A DNA stretch of 64,000 nucleotides from Flavisolibacter ginsenosidimutans (GTDB lineage Bacteria; Bacteroidota; Bacteroidia; Chitinophagales; Chitinophagaceae), in contig NZ_CP042433.1 in assembly GCF_007970805.1 (NCBI RefSeq), positions 2,914,001 through 2,978,000 of the forward strand, in the 5' to 3' direction. Position numbers and translations under genes: made by a program. The notes under the pieces were generated by a model. It made no database searches and was not told the origin of the DNA. It was given only the letters and a program-made list of their open reading frames with translations. The first letter of the stretch is position 1, and each line of letters begins with the position of its first letter. This document shows, in pieces, positions 7,791-15,524 of the stretch.

Positions 7791-8324
7791 TTAAGCAGTC
7801 ATTCCACCTGCTACTTTGATAACCGCAAGCAGGTTTTGCACGTTTTTCTCGTTTTGGCCGTAACCGGCTCCCGGAAGCGAAGCCCATTCTTTACGGCATT
7901 TGGCAATGGCTTGCGCAAACCGTCCGGCATACACATCATCCAATGCCTTGCGACGGCGAATTAGCTCAATGGCTGCTTTATCTTGACTTGCCGGGCTAAA
8001 GTCGGGCAGGCCGAGTTTGGGTTGTATCTCGTTCCAGGTCTTTGAAAGAATTTGATAGGCCCCGGCAGCGGTGCTGGTAATGCCCCATTTTGTTTGCTTA
8101 CTATTCGGATGTTTGGCAAAGTCATTGAAACTACCACCACCATACAATCGTTTGTAACCATCCTTGCCGTAAGTGCCTTCAGCGTATTGTATCATAATCA
8201 AGAAGGCACGAATGTTTTTATAGGCTATTTCCGTCTTGTCCATTTTCTTTTTGAGAAGGAACAGTAGCGCCGAAGTCATTACTGCGGCAGCTACCATTCC
8301 TGTTTTAAGGGTTGAGGATTGCAC
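7791..8324 (-). CDS. Membrane-anchored lytic transglycosylase, phage lambda R type
   Basis: 177 residues. After a short hydrophobic anchor (about 9-25), the catalytic domain follows the lambda endolysin R pattern closely: IRAFLIMIQYAEGTYG with the catalytic Glu in AEG, GGGSFNDFAKHPN, STAAGAYQILSKTW, LGLPDFSPASQD, then AIAKCRKEWASLPGAGYGQ. Lambda R cleaves the MurNAc-GlcNAc bond to a 1,6-anhydro product. Lambda R has no anchor, so the N-terminal membrane helix and basic linker are unusual. They suggest a signal-anchor endolysin or a virion-bound entry enzyme. Confidence 0.85.
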   Translation of the reverse strand: MQSSTLKTGMVAAAVMTSALLFLLKKKMDKTEIAYKNIRAFLIMIQYAEGTYGKDGYKRLYGGGSFNDFAKHPNSKQTKWGITSTAAGAYQILSKTWNEIQPKLGLPDFSPASQDKAAIELIRRRKALDDVYAGRFAQAIAKCRKEWASLPGAGYGQNEKNVQNLLAVIKVAGGMTA

Positions 8325-8333
8325 TGAAAGTTC

Positions 8334-9074
8334 TTACGGCGTTGTGATCGTTCCGTGTAGTCCCACATAGATGTAGGTGTTCTGCGGAATGCTATCCATC
8401 GAACCGAGTTCGATTGTCATTTCAATCAGGATGTCGTCTTGAATAAGGCGTGGATTAGCAAGTTTGTAATAACCCACCGGAACGTTCTTATTTCCTGACG
8501 TTTTAAAAACCACATTGCTGGTATCAGGAACAATTTGCTTTTTATTGCTTTTGAGGGAGAACTCACCGTTAGCGATAGTGTTGAAATTTTCCAAACCTTT
8601 GAATTCAGTTGCAATGATTTTGTCTTTGGAATTATCAGCAGATGTACCGGCCAAAAGGAAGATACCGCTCACCAAGAATGCCTGGTTCTTTGGCAGCTTT
8701 GCATTGGAAACGTTACGAAGACCAATCTCTTTATCATCCTGCGTTTCAAACATCTTGATGGTTTTAGATGTTACTGGTTTGATAGAGTAAATGGTAGAAT
8801 CCGCAAGGCGAAGTTCACCACGTACCAATCCTTCTTTAATGGAGGCAGGCAGTTCGCCAAAGAACTTTTCCATTTCTGCACGAGAACCTTTGCTTGCTGG
8901 CGCATTGGTCATCTTTGTCATGGTCTTTGCACGTTGGATGGGGTTCATACGGCGCAGCGCACCTAAGAGTTCTGCGTCATCTACTCCGTCAATACCGAGT
9001 AATGCGCCCTGGTTGTTGTATTCTTCAATTCCTTCAAGTAAGCCTAACATAGAGTTTAAATTTTGTGCTCTCAC
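8334..9074 (-). CDS. Candidate major capsid protein of a virus-like element (inference)
   Basis: 246 residues. Residues 1-90 are helical and end with a basic/acidic region. The rest is strand-rich: TIYSIKPVTSKTIKMFE, FLVSGIFLLAGTS, GEFSLKSNKKQIVPDTS, VPVGYYKLANPRLI, ILIEMTIELG, NTYIYVGLHGTITT. A strand-rich body of about 160 residues, no catalytic motif and a central place in the block are what a jelly-roll capsid subunit would show. I cannot show homology to a known capsid family. An alternative is an internal scaffold or matrix protein. Confidence 0.45.
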   Translation of the reverse strand: MRAQNLNSMLGLLEGIEEYNNQGALLGIDGVDDAELLGALRRMNPIQRAKTMTKMTNAPASKGSRAEMEKFFGELPASIKEGLVRGELRLADSTIYSIKPVTSKTIKMFETQDDKEIGLRNVSNAKLPKNQAFLVSGIFLLAGTSADNSKDKIIATEFKGLENFNTIANGEFSLKSNKKQIVPDTSNVVFKTSGNKNVPVGYYKLANPRLIQDDILIEMTIELGSMDSIPQNTYIYVGLHGTITTP

Positions 9075-9116
9075 AAGAGCGGTTATTGCTTTGATTTGTT
9101 TTCGTGAGGATTGGAA

Positions 9117-9722
9117 TTAGAAATTCATGTCATCTACGCCACTGAATTCATCTTCTGCACCACTAAACTCAGTGTCGGGCAAGCTGCCTTGAAACTGCAT
9201 GGCACTGTCGGTTAACTGGCTTTCAATGGCGTCAAGGGCAGCTAAGTCCTGGTTGGGATAAGAGAAGTATTGCAGTTCACCAAACCCACTTGTTGTGCCT
9301 GCGGTGATACCTTTCTTTTTAAGCTTATCCAGGTAAAGCTTTTCAGAGAAACTTTCTTTGAAAGCCTGGATTCTTTCTTTCACGCCGTCCAATCCTTCCA
9401 GACCTTCGATACCACTAACACCGGCAGTTTTCTGAAAGCCGCTGGAGGCCATGAGACCGACGCCAAGGAGCTGTGTAAGTTTATTACCAGAGTAATGACC
9501 AACACCTGTTGTGAGGATGCCGACAAGTAACGAAGGCCGTCCGATGGCAGCTCCGATTAAGCCGCCGCCCAGTACACCCACCAGGATGCCTTTGCCGGTT
9601 TCAAGAGCAGTGTTTTTGAGGTCTCCCTTTGTTTGAAGTTCAGAGCCAAAGCCCTGCATGAAGTTTTTCCGGGCCGTTTTTTTGGCTTTTCGGGAATTTC
9701 GTTTTCTAGCTGTTTTAGCCAT
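9117..9722 (-). CDS. Glycine-rich membrane protein with basic N-terminus and acidic C-terminus
   Basis: 201 residues. The first 20 residues are Lys/Arg-rich (MAKTARKRNSRKAKKTARKN). Two hydrophobic Gly-rich stretches lie at about 42-75 (GILVGVLGGGLIGAAIG, LLVGILTTGVG), with a third weaker one at about 83-92. The C-terminal 60 residues are acidic (FSGAEDEFSGVDDMNF). A basic end that could contact DNA, membrane spans and an acidic end would suit a virion membrane protein. No family recognised. Confidence 0.65.
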   Translation of the reverse strand: MAKTARKRNSRKAKKTARKNFMQGFGSELQTKGDLKNTALETGKGILVGVLGGGLIGAAIGRPSLLVGILTTGVGHYSGNKLTQLLGVGLMASSGFQKTAGVSGIEGLEGLDGVKERIQAFKESFSEKLYLDKLKKKGITAGTTSGFGELQYFSYPNQDLAALDAIESQLTDSAMQFQGSLPDTEFSGAEDEFSGVDDMNF

Positions 9723-9746
9723 GTTTGTTTTTTTATAGAGTGAGGA

Positions 9747-11582
9747 TTATAGCAGGGCCACTGCTGTTTTCTTGCGTGGTTTAGATTTGGTTGATTTCGC
9801 TTTGCGGTGATGATGTCCTTTTCGTTTTTTAGGCTTTGGTAAACCGGACAAAGAAGATGAACGAGAAGGTGATTTGTTCGCTGTATGTTTCGGTTTCATT
9901 GCCGCAAAGCCAATTGCTATCAGGCTCACGCCACCTACTCCAATGGCAACCGGTTTTAACCAGGATTTGTTTTTCTCCCAAAAGGTTTCTTTGGGTGGCG
10001 TGTCAGTTGTATTTGTGTTGGCAACTGTGTTGGATGTCGTCGTCGTCGGCAATGCTGTGTTATCCTTTTCTATTGGCACTAAATCATTACTCTCACCAGT
10101 TGCTACAATCGAATTTGATGCTGTTGAATAGTCCTCACTTCCTGAACTTCTTATCAAAGCATTATTACTTCCACTACCTCCACTTTCAGTGGTGTCTTTT
10201 TTAAACGAATCTTCGATTGAAGGTTTGTCAATTTGCAAGGGAGAGGAAGCGCCACCGGCTTCAGGAAGGGGTACAGGTGTAGTTCCAGGCACAGGTAAAT
10301 TGTTTTCAGCCGCTTCGTTTGTCGCTTCATCAAAGTCTTTGGCTTCCTTTGAGCCCTTAGGAAAGATTTCACCAATTTGCTTCAGTGCTGCTACAATACC
10401 GGCCAACACTCCCATTGCGGCACCGACTGATGCAAGCGTCACCGGTTCGCCTAATTGTCCAAGACCTTCAAAACCTTCTACGTTCTCCGAGTAGTAGATT
10501 TCCGGCCCTAACAGTTGTGGCAGTGGCGTATAGGTACTCATGTATTCTATACCGGCGAGAGAAAAGCCATCCAAACCGGCAACCGCTTTGTCTTTGTTTC
10601 CCTTACCGCCAAGCATGGCTTTCTTTAAATTCTTTGGATTACCGCCTGCACCATAGAAAATCTTTTCCAGCTTTTCACGAGTAGCAACAAGGCGTTGAAA
10701 CTTCTGCGGGTCTATGCCTTTCCCGGCAGCTTGTTCCGGTGTCAGGTAACTCCAACGCAGTCTTCCGGCAATATTCTTGACATTGAGCTTCATGGCTGCC
10801 AAAACACCATTGCGAAGCAGTACGGTTGCAGGATTGACACGATTGACAGTGTTCAACACTTTTTTTAAAAAGCCTTTCTTTTTTGGCTTAGCTGTACCAG
10901 GTTGTGGTTTTGGCTTTGCGGCTTTCTTTGCCTTGACTTTGGCGAGGATAGATGTTTTCTTTTTGGCTATGGGTAGACTTTTCTTCGCTGCGCCTTTTTT
11001 TACTTTTCCAAGCTGTCCCATTGAATAATCATCAAAGCCGTTTAAGTATTGTAAGTCCATAGGATAATCTTTCTTTTCTGAATAGGGTACTTCGTAATTG
11101 AATTGGTCGGTTACACAGTCAATCGGAATTTCTTTTCCATTGAGCACGACAACGGGGTAGATGTGTTGAAAATAATCCCGGTGGTATTTGGTGATCCGTA
11201 GGATATGTGGAATGCTTAGGTTAGTGAGGATACTGGATATAAACACCGAGTAACAATCACAATCCACCCCTTTTTGTCTGTCGTGCCAGGCTCTTGCCGG
11301 ACTTCTTATTTGTTCGTAGCCTTCTTGGTCTTTCCTATATGCAATGTGCTGATAGACGAAGTGCCAGATGGCCTTACAAGTCTCATAAGCAGTTGTTTCT
11401 TTTAGCTGGTTTGATAAAGCTTTTGTATGATGCAAGGTTTCGTGTACAACCTTTGGAATAAATTCAACCGTATGCGTAACGTTCGCATTCTTGCGAATGG
11501 TGGAAACAGAATTTTCTGCTTTTGGAAAAAGATGGGTGTACTGTTCACCACTGCGGATGTTACGTTTACGGTTTGCTTCCAT
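9747..11582 (-). CDS. Large protein with a transglutaminase-like protease domain and membrane helix
   Basis: 611 residues. The N-terminal 180 residues carry a transglutaminase-fold triad pattern: Cys in KGVDCDCYSVF, His in FQHIYPVV, Asp in IPIDCV, preceded by a family-like IWHFVYQHIAYRKD. A Lys-rich linker (about 200-245) follows, then a helical region with Gly-Leu-Asp-Gly-Phe motifs. A hydrophobic segment at about 375-395, a Ser/Thr/Asn-rich linker, a membrane helix near 545-562 and a His/Lys/Arg-rich tail complete it. Transglutaminase-like Cys proteases cleave or crosslink proteins; a maturation or entry protease is possible. It is the largest protein of the block. Confidence 0.7.
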   Translation of the reverse strand: MEANRKRNIRSGEQYTHLFPKAENSVSTIRKNANVTHTVEFIPKVVHETLHHTKALSNQLKETTAYETCKAIWHFVYQHIAYRKDQEGYEQIRSPARAWHDRQKGVDCDCYSVFISSILTNLSIPHILRITKYHRDYFQHIYPVVVLNGKEIPIDCVTDQFNYEVPYSEKKDYPMDLQYLNGFDDYSMGQLGKVKKGAAKKSLPIAKKKTSILAKVKAKKAAKPKPQPGTAKPKKKGFLKKVLNTVNRVNPATVLLRNGVLAAMKLNVKNIAGRLRWSYLTPEQAAGKGIDPQKFQRLVATREKLEKIFYGAGGNPKNLKKAMLGGKGNKDKAVAGLDGFSLAGIEYMSTYTPLPQLLGPEIYYSENVEGFEGLGQLGEPVTLASVGAAMGVLAGIVAALKQIGEIFPKGSKEAKDFDEATNEAAENNLPVPGTTPVPLPEAGGASSPLQIDKPSIEDSFKKDTTESGGSGSNNALIRSSGSEDYSTASNSIVATGESNDLVPIEKDNTALPTTTTSNTVANTNTTDTPPKETFWEKNKSWLKPVAIGVGGVSLIAIGFAAMKPKHTANKSPSRSSSLSGLPKPKKRKGHHHRKAKSTKSKPRKKTAVALL

Positions 11583-11592
11583 TGGGTACGGA

Positions 11593-12075
11593 TTATTTCT
11601 TTATCGTGATGTCTTGTTTGTTTTCGTAGGGCAGTTTGATGATGCCCAAGTTTATGGTTGTTATCGTCCGAACAGTTAGCGTTGTTGCTTCACCTGCAGT
11701 CAGTGCTTTGATGAGTGTAAACACAACAGAGAAGACATTACTCATGGGTATCTGCACCATGATGTTATCAATCATCAATTCGCCATGTGCTGGTAGCTTG
11801 AACTCTTTGTTGACCGGTGTTGAGCTGCCAACCGTTGTGTCCTTGTAAAGAAGTTTAATAAAGGGAGCGATTAAAGAAAAGCTCCCGTTTGTTGGGTTTT
11901 TCAATAGGACATCAAGGCGAATGGTAAGCCCATTCCAGCTTAGTGAATGGATGGCGGCTTTCGGCACGATCTCCAATTCAGCTCCGGCAGTTTTCAGGTT
12001 TTTCAAATAGGACCATCCTGCTATGGCTCCAGCGCCAATGACAGTGGTGGCTAATATTTTTGTGAGAGTACTCAT
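11593..12075 (-). CDS. LEA14-like (LEA_2) membrane-anchored protein
   Basis: 160 residues: a membrane anchor at about 5-24 (ILATTVIGAGAIAGWSYL), then an immunoglobulin-like strand pattern typical of LEA_2 proteins. This includes GLTIRLDVLLKNPTNGSFSL (the 'NPt' signature after the second strand), a KEFKLPAHGE turn and a final IIKLPYENKQDI strand. The end overlaps the start of nothing downstream; upstream it overlaps 12072-12257 by four bases. Function in this context unknown; a virion membrane protein is possible. Confidence 0.65.
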   Translation of the reverse strand: MSTLTKILATTVIGAGAIAGWSYLKNLKTAGAELEIVPKAAIHSLSWNGLTIRLDVLLKNPTNGSFSLIAPFIKLLYKDTTVGSSTPVNKEFKLPAHGELMIDNIMVQIPMSNVFSVVFTLIKALTAGEATTLTVRTITTINLGIIKLPYENKQDITIKK

Positions 12076-12257
12076 TTTGCTTTGCCTCGTTTGTGTTCGA
12101 TATAGTCGGCGGCCATCTTAAAGCCTAGCCAGATCCCGCCCCCAATCACCGCTTTTACAGCATAGTCAACTACCCCGGTAAGATCAATGTTGGCGAGAAA
12201 GATGCAGCCGGTGAGCAGCATGTTGCTACCGATGCTATCTGAATGTTTCGTGTCCAT
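12072..12257 (-). CDS. Small membrane protein, 61 residues
   Basis: One clear membrane-type segment (SNMLLTGCIFLANI at about 11-24), a second amphipathic stretch (AVKAVIGGGIWLGFKMAADY) and a basic C-terminus (EHKRGKAK). Its stop overlaps the LEA_2-like start by four bases (ATGA arrangement), implying coupled translation. Function unknown; holin-like or virion membrane protein are both possible. Confidence 0.6.
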   Translation of the reverse strand: MDTKHSDSIGSNMLLTGCIFLANIDLTGVVDYAVKAVIGGGIWLGFKMAADYIEHKRGKAK

Positions 12258-12260
12258 AGG

Positions 12261-12521
12261 TTATGCAGCTTTTTTAGTAGGTTGATTAAAAACGATGACC
12301 TTTCCCGGAAGTCCAAACGTCTGAAGACAGAACTCTACTTGTCGGACAGAAAAGTATTTGCCTTCTCGTTTTCCTAATTCCTCCGGGTATCTCAGCATCC
12401 AACGGCGCATCGTCTTCCGGTTGATGTCAAAAATGGTTGCGAGGTCGCTCAACCGGTACGGTTTGACAAAGAGCTTCCCATCAGTATCGAAATACTGTTT
12501 GCGTTGGTATGTGACCGCCAT
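12261..12521 (-). CDS. Small helix-turn-helix protein, paralogue of 15506-15730
   Basis: 86 residues. A MerR/excisionase-type HTH lies at about 18-45 (LSDLATIFDINRKTMRRWM), followed by a short wing (KREGKYFSVRQVEFC) and a conserved FGLPGKV motif. The gene at 15506-15730 has the same motifs in the same order (LSKLYDQSVKTMNRW, RYYTVKQIE, LGLPKDY). It is probably a DNA-binding regulator or recombination directionality factor of the element. It is the second gene of the block, next to the presumed promoter side. Confidence 0.7.
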   Translation of the reverse strand: MAVTYQRKQYFDTDGKLFVKPYRLSDLATIFDINRKTMRRWMLRYPEELGKREGKYFSVRQVEFCLQTFGLPGKVIVFNQPTKKAA

Positions 12522-12524
12522 GCG

Positions 12525-13088
12525 TTATGCTCTTATGTATTGTTGATTGATGGCAGCAACCTGGAAGAGATTAAGTAATCCTGGTGTGCCTTTTTCAATG
12601 AAATAACTTCTCCAGTAGGTGAAGTTTTGAAGTGTGGGTTCTTCACTGTACTCCAACACCGCTTCAGCCAGTGCTTTGATTTCTTCCTTGTAGGTAGGAA
12701 GCGATACACGAACGTTTTTGATTTCGGTGTACCAATTCTTCGTTCCTACAAAACCGTATTCATTGTTCTTATCAAACCATACGGAGGGAAGCGGCATGTA
12801 TCTTCCTCTTGCAGTGTTTACGTATTGCCTGGCGAGCAATACACGTTGGCAAAAAGAAAGAAAGGCTTTGCGGGGATTTTTGGCGAGTGTGAAATACTCT
12901 TCAATTTTTTCTTTGGCGTAGCGAATTTCTTTTGCAGAAAATTGGGTGCTGTTCCATAATGAGCTGTATGCAAAATTCCAAGCGGCGTTCACTAAATGTT
13001 CAACTGGGGATGTTTCAAAAAGGGCGCCTTTGATGGCTTTCAATTCAGGGATATTGGAATGTTGTAAGCTCGTAGTACTCTGTCTCAT
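12525..13088 (-). CDS. Hypothetical protein, first gene of the virus-like block
   Basis: 187 residues, helical and soluble, with aromatic-rich segments (VNAAWNFAYSSLWNSTQ, GFVGTKNWYTEI, FTYWRSYFIEKG). No known motif. It is first in the collinear minus-strand block, 3 bases before the HTH gene and just downstream of a candidate promoter. By position it could be an early or regulatory protein. Function unknown. Confidence 0.65.
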   Translation of the reverse strand: MRQSTTSLQHSNIPELKAIKGALFETSPVEHLVNAAWNFAYSSLWNSTQFSAKEIRYAKEKIEEYFTLAKNPRKAFLSFCQRVLLARQYVNTARGRYMPLPSVWFDKNNEYGFVGTKNWYTEIKNVRVSLPTYKEEIKALAEAVLEYSEEPTLQNFTYWRSYFIEKGTPGLLNLFQVAAINQQYIRA

Positions 13089-13125
13089 GTTCGTGCTTTT
13101 TATTGGTTATTTTCTCTTGACAACA

Positions 13126-13133
13126 CAAACATA
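13126..13133 (-). promoter_or_regulatory. Candidate -7 box upstream of the virus-like block
   Basis: On the minus strand this reads TATGTTTG, matching the Bacteroidota TAnnTTTG consensus, 38 bases before the first ATG (13088). No good TTTG -33 box is found at the expected distance, so the site is weak or needs an activator. The next upstream sequence is the repeat cluster at the IS3 end. Confidence 0.35.
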
Positions 13134-13254
13134 CTATCACTCAAAAACGTCATTGTCCGATATGGGAATATTTGGGAAGAAATCGGAAGAAAAATGCAGA
13201 AATTGGCAGCTTTGGGACGGCAAGGGACAGAAAGGGATTTTTTTGTTACTGTAT

Positions 13255-13370
13255 CGTCCTGAAAAAACCTTACAGATTAAAAGATAGTCCTGACATTTTC
13301 TTACAGTAGAATCTATCAGTCCTGATTTTAGTTTACATCCGAAGTTGATAGTCCTGCGTGGACTTTACAC
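13255..13370. repeat. Four GTCCTG...TTACA repeats at the left end of the IS3 element
   Basis: Four copies of a GTCCTG-N8/9-TTACA unit start near 13256, 13287, 13318 and 13351, spaced about 31-33 bases. The right end of the IS (14707-14727, read inward) carries one related copy, GTCCTAGAATAGCTTTACAC. These are probably transposase-binding sites. Their number makes the exact left terminus uncertain. Confidence 0.6.
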
Positions 13371-13397
13371 GGAGGACTTTTGCCGCTGCTAAAATAC

Positions 13398-14336
13398 TTA
13401 CCCTTCTTTGTTTCCATTGATTGCATTTTTCCGGTAGGTTTTCCAGTGTTTTGTTAAGCCAACGTTTTCTGTGTGTGCTTTGTCTGGCGTCAGATAGCCA
13501 ATGCTACTGTGTGGTCGTTTGCTGTTGTAAAGTGTGATGCTTTCCCCTACGACACTATTTGCCTGGTGGATATTTTGGAAGGTTCTACTCAAGTTAAATT
13601 CCTCTTTTAAAATGCCGTTGATCCTTTCGGCTACTGCATTCTCATAGGGGTCGCTTTTCTCCGTCATCGAGATAGCGACATGCGACGCTAAAAGAAGCTG
13701 CACATACGCAGTGCTGCAATACTGGATGCCCCGGTCAGAGTGGTGGATTAATCCTTGCTTTGATGTTTTAGATCGTGTGCTCAGCGCCATCGCAAGTGCT
13801 TTTAAACAACCTTCTGTTTCCAGTGTGTCTTCCAGATTATAACCCACGATCTTTTTGGAATAAGCATCCGTAATCAGCGATAGATAACAGAAACTTTTCG
13901 GCAAGGCGATATAAGTAATGTCGCTCACCCAAACTTGTTCTGAGCGTACCAGCTCCAGTTCCCGCACCAGGTTCGGATACTTTCGAAAGCGGTGCCGGGA
14001 GTTGGTGGTGCTTACTTTTCGCTTTCGTTTTTTGACGAGTAAGCCCTCTTCCATTAAAAGAGAAAAGAGCGCATCCCGGCCCATTTTGATGTGATGCTGA
14101 ACAAAAAAGTCTTTGAGTAAGTACTGAAGTTTGCGGGTGCCAACTTTCGGCAACTCTCGTCGAATCAAGGCCACCTGCTTAAGCACCAACGCAGCCTCCA
14201 TTGACTGTTTTTCTTTTCGCCAGCCGCCTTCGTAAAATGCCTGCCGTGTTTTACCAAACAGTTCGCACAGCTCCTGCAGGCTACCAAGAGCATAGTGCGC
14301 TTTTACAAAACTTACTGTTTGGTACCAGACTTTTTT
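13398..14336 (-). CDS. IS3 transposase OrfB (DDE catalytic domain), made by -1 frameshift
   Basis: The frame is open from the slippery site (14330-14336) to 13398, 313 codons. The first recognisable part is VSFVKAHYALGSLQELCELF, then the integrase core. DDE residues: Asp in VWVSDITYIALP, Asp in LIHHSDRGIQYCS, Glu in NAVAERINGILKEEF. The ATG at 14201 is internal and would lose the N-terminal helix, so OrfAB fusion by frameshift is more likely. It cuts and joins the IS ends. Intact, so the element may still be active. Confidence 0.9.
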   Translation of the reverse strand, partial: KKVWYQTVSFVKAHYALGSLQELCELFGKTRQAFYEGGWRKEKQSMEAALVLKQVALIRRELPKVGTRKLQYLLKDFFVQHHIKMGRDALFSLLMEEGLLVKKRKRKVSTTNSRHRFRKYPNLVRELELVRSEQVWVSDITYIALPKSFCYLSLITDAYSKKIVGYNLEDTLETEGCLKALAMALSTRSKTSKQGLIHHSDRGIQYCSTAYVQLLLASHVAISMTEKSDPYENAVAERINGILKEEFNLSRTFQNIHQANSVVGESITLYNSKRPHSSIGYLTPDKAHTENVGLTKHWKTYRKNAINGNKEG

Positions 14337-14692
14337 CTAATGTCGACTCCGAGTTCTCTTTCGGCGATATCAATCATCGTTTCCAGGCAAATGATTTTGC
14401 ACCTTGCTTCTTCCAGTTGCTTTTGCAGCTCCTTTTCGCCTTTACTCTTTGCTGCCGGAGGCAAATAATTTGCGTTGCTGATGGTGGGTTGTAAATCTTC
14501 CATTGCAGAAAAGTCGGAAGAATACTTCTTTACCCATTTGGAGATCATGCTACCGCTGCCTTTTGGAAGTCCGTTTTTAGCTGCAATCTGCGCAAGCGTT
14601 TGTGAACTCGTGTGTACATCGTAAAGCACAGCCCGAACAACGGCCGGCGAATACTTCGACTTCGCGTTGCGCCGCTTCTTTTTTTCTTGCAT
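14312..14692 (-). CDS. IS3 transposase OrfA (helix-turn-helix)
   Basis: 126 residues. The N-terminus is basic (KKKRRNAKSKYSPAVV). An HTH_Tnp_1-type domain spans about 10-60 (LAQIAAKNGLPKGSGSMISK) and a leucine zipper-like coiled coil sits at about 85-115 (KELQKQLEEARCKIICLE). It ends just past the slippery site, as IS3 orfA genes do. It provides end recognition alone and as the N-terminal half of OrfAB. Confidence 0.88.
   Translation of the reverse strand: MQEKKKRRNAKSKYSPAVVRAVLYDVHTSSQTLAQIAAKNGLPKGSGSMISKWVKKYSSDFSAMEDLQPTISNANYLPPAAKSKGEKELQKQLEEARCKIICLETMIDIAERELGVDIRKKSGTKQ
14330..14336 (-). promoter_or_regulatory. Programmed -1 frameshift site, A AAA AAG
   Basis: On the minus strand the heptamer A AAA AAG lies six codons before the orfA stop (AGA AAA AAG in the orfA frame). 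A -1 slip leads directly into the open orfB frame (KVWYQTVSF). This is the standard control of IS3 transposase production. Confidence 0.8.
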
Positions 14693-14735
14693 TTTTACAC
14701 CGCTTAGTGTAAAGCTATTCTAGGACAAGACATAC

Positions 14736-15524
14736 TTGTGGAACATAAATAGCAAGGTTATGGGAGATACTTTTGACCACAAATCGAACATTGATGAATT
14801 GATTAGAGGAGCTTGTGATTTTCAAGCTGATTTGATAAGAGCGAGAGCTAAAACACAAGAAATATATCGCTCTAAAGAGCCAGTAAAACACAATAGTTTT
14901 AGAATTACTTTGGATGGTTTAATTGTAAGGACATCCCAAGTTCTTTCGAATAGGATTGAAAACACCAACGAGAAAATATCATATCAAATAAGTCTTGTGA
15001 TTTCTTTCGTGAGAACTCACTTTATAATAAACGATATGATTATGGAAGGGGATTTAATCGAAGCGTTTACGTTAATACGAAAGAATTTCGAATCACTAAC
15101 AAGGCTGCACGAAATTGATAGTAACCCACTTTTGAAACTTTTAAAGAAAACGCCGAATGTTATTAATCTATTCAAAGAGGGCGGCAAAAAATTATATCCA
15201 ACACTATCTGAAATAGCTCATTTTGGAACCCCTGCGGTTGGTGACTTACTAACAATAACATCAAACGAAGACGGAAGGGTTGGGCCAAGCATTGTTCCAG
15301 TTTATAATCCAGATGCAATCGCATGTTACGATAGACATGCTTACGTTTCAATTTATTTCGTATTCTGGCTAGTGCAGTTCTTAAAAAATGTCTACGGGGA
15401 ACAGTACGACAGTAAAAAAGATGAACGAACGCTTCTTAGTATGCTCCGGATGGCTGAAGAATCTGGTATAATTGAGCTAAAACCGGAAGAAGGTGGTAAA
15501 AAGAATCACGCCGCTTCATCATAA
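14736..15524 (+). CDS. Helical hypothetical protein abutting the IS3 end
   Basis: 262 residues from ATG 14736, or 254 from ATG 14760 (MGDTFDHKSN). Almost entirely helical (residues 15-140), with a conserved-looking IRKNFESLTRLHEI segment, then ELAHFGTPAV-type loop (EIAHFGTPAVGDLL) and a hydrophobic helix (YFVFWLVQFLKNV). It resembles DUF5677-like helical proteins in general shape, but I do not recognise the family with confidence. The AT-rich composition differs from its neighbours. Only 8-32 bases separate the start from the IS end, so its native promoter may be displaced. Confidence 0.6.
   Translation: MWNINSKVMGDTFDHKSNIDELIRGACDFQADLIRARAKTQEIYRSKEPVKHNSFRITLDGLIVRTSQVLSNRIENTNEKISYQISLVISFVRTHFIINDMIMEGDLIEAFTLIRKNFESLTRLHEIDSNPLLKLLKKTPNVINLFKEGGKKLYPTLSEIAHFGTPAVGDLLTITSNEDGRVGPSIVPVYNPDAIACYDRHAYVSIYFVFWLVQFLKNVYGEQYDSKKDERTLLSMLRMAEESGIIELKPEEGGKKNHAASS

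Larger units (their letters stand above)
13285..14727 (-). mobile_element. IS3-family insertion sequence
   Basis: It contains overlapping orfA and orfB on the minus strand with an A AAA AAG slippery site. The right end, read inward, is TGTCCTAGAATAGCTTTACAC; the best left end I can place is 13285 (TAGTCCTGACATTTTCTTACA), an imperfect inverted match. AGA at 13282-13284 and AGA at 14728-14730 would then be the 3-bp target duplication usual for IS3, though three bases can match by chance. The left end could instead be at another of the four repeats. Confidence 0.65.

Noticed and set aside
1..13088. Type VI secretion or contractile injection system
   Set aside because: No sheath, tube, baseplate or ClpV-type ATPase motif was seen.
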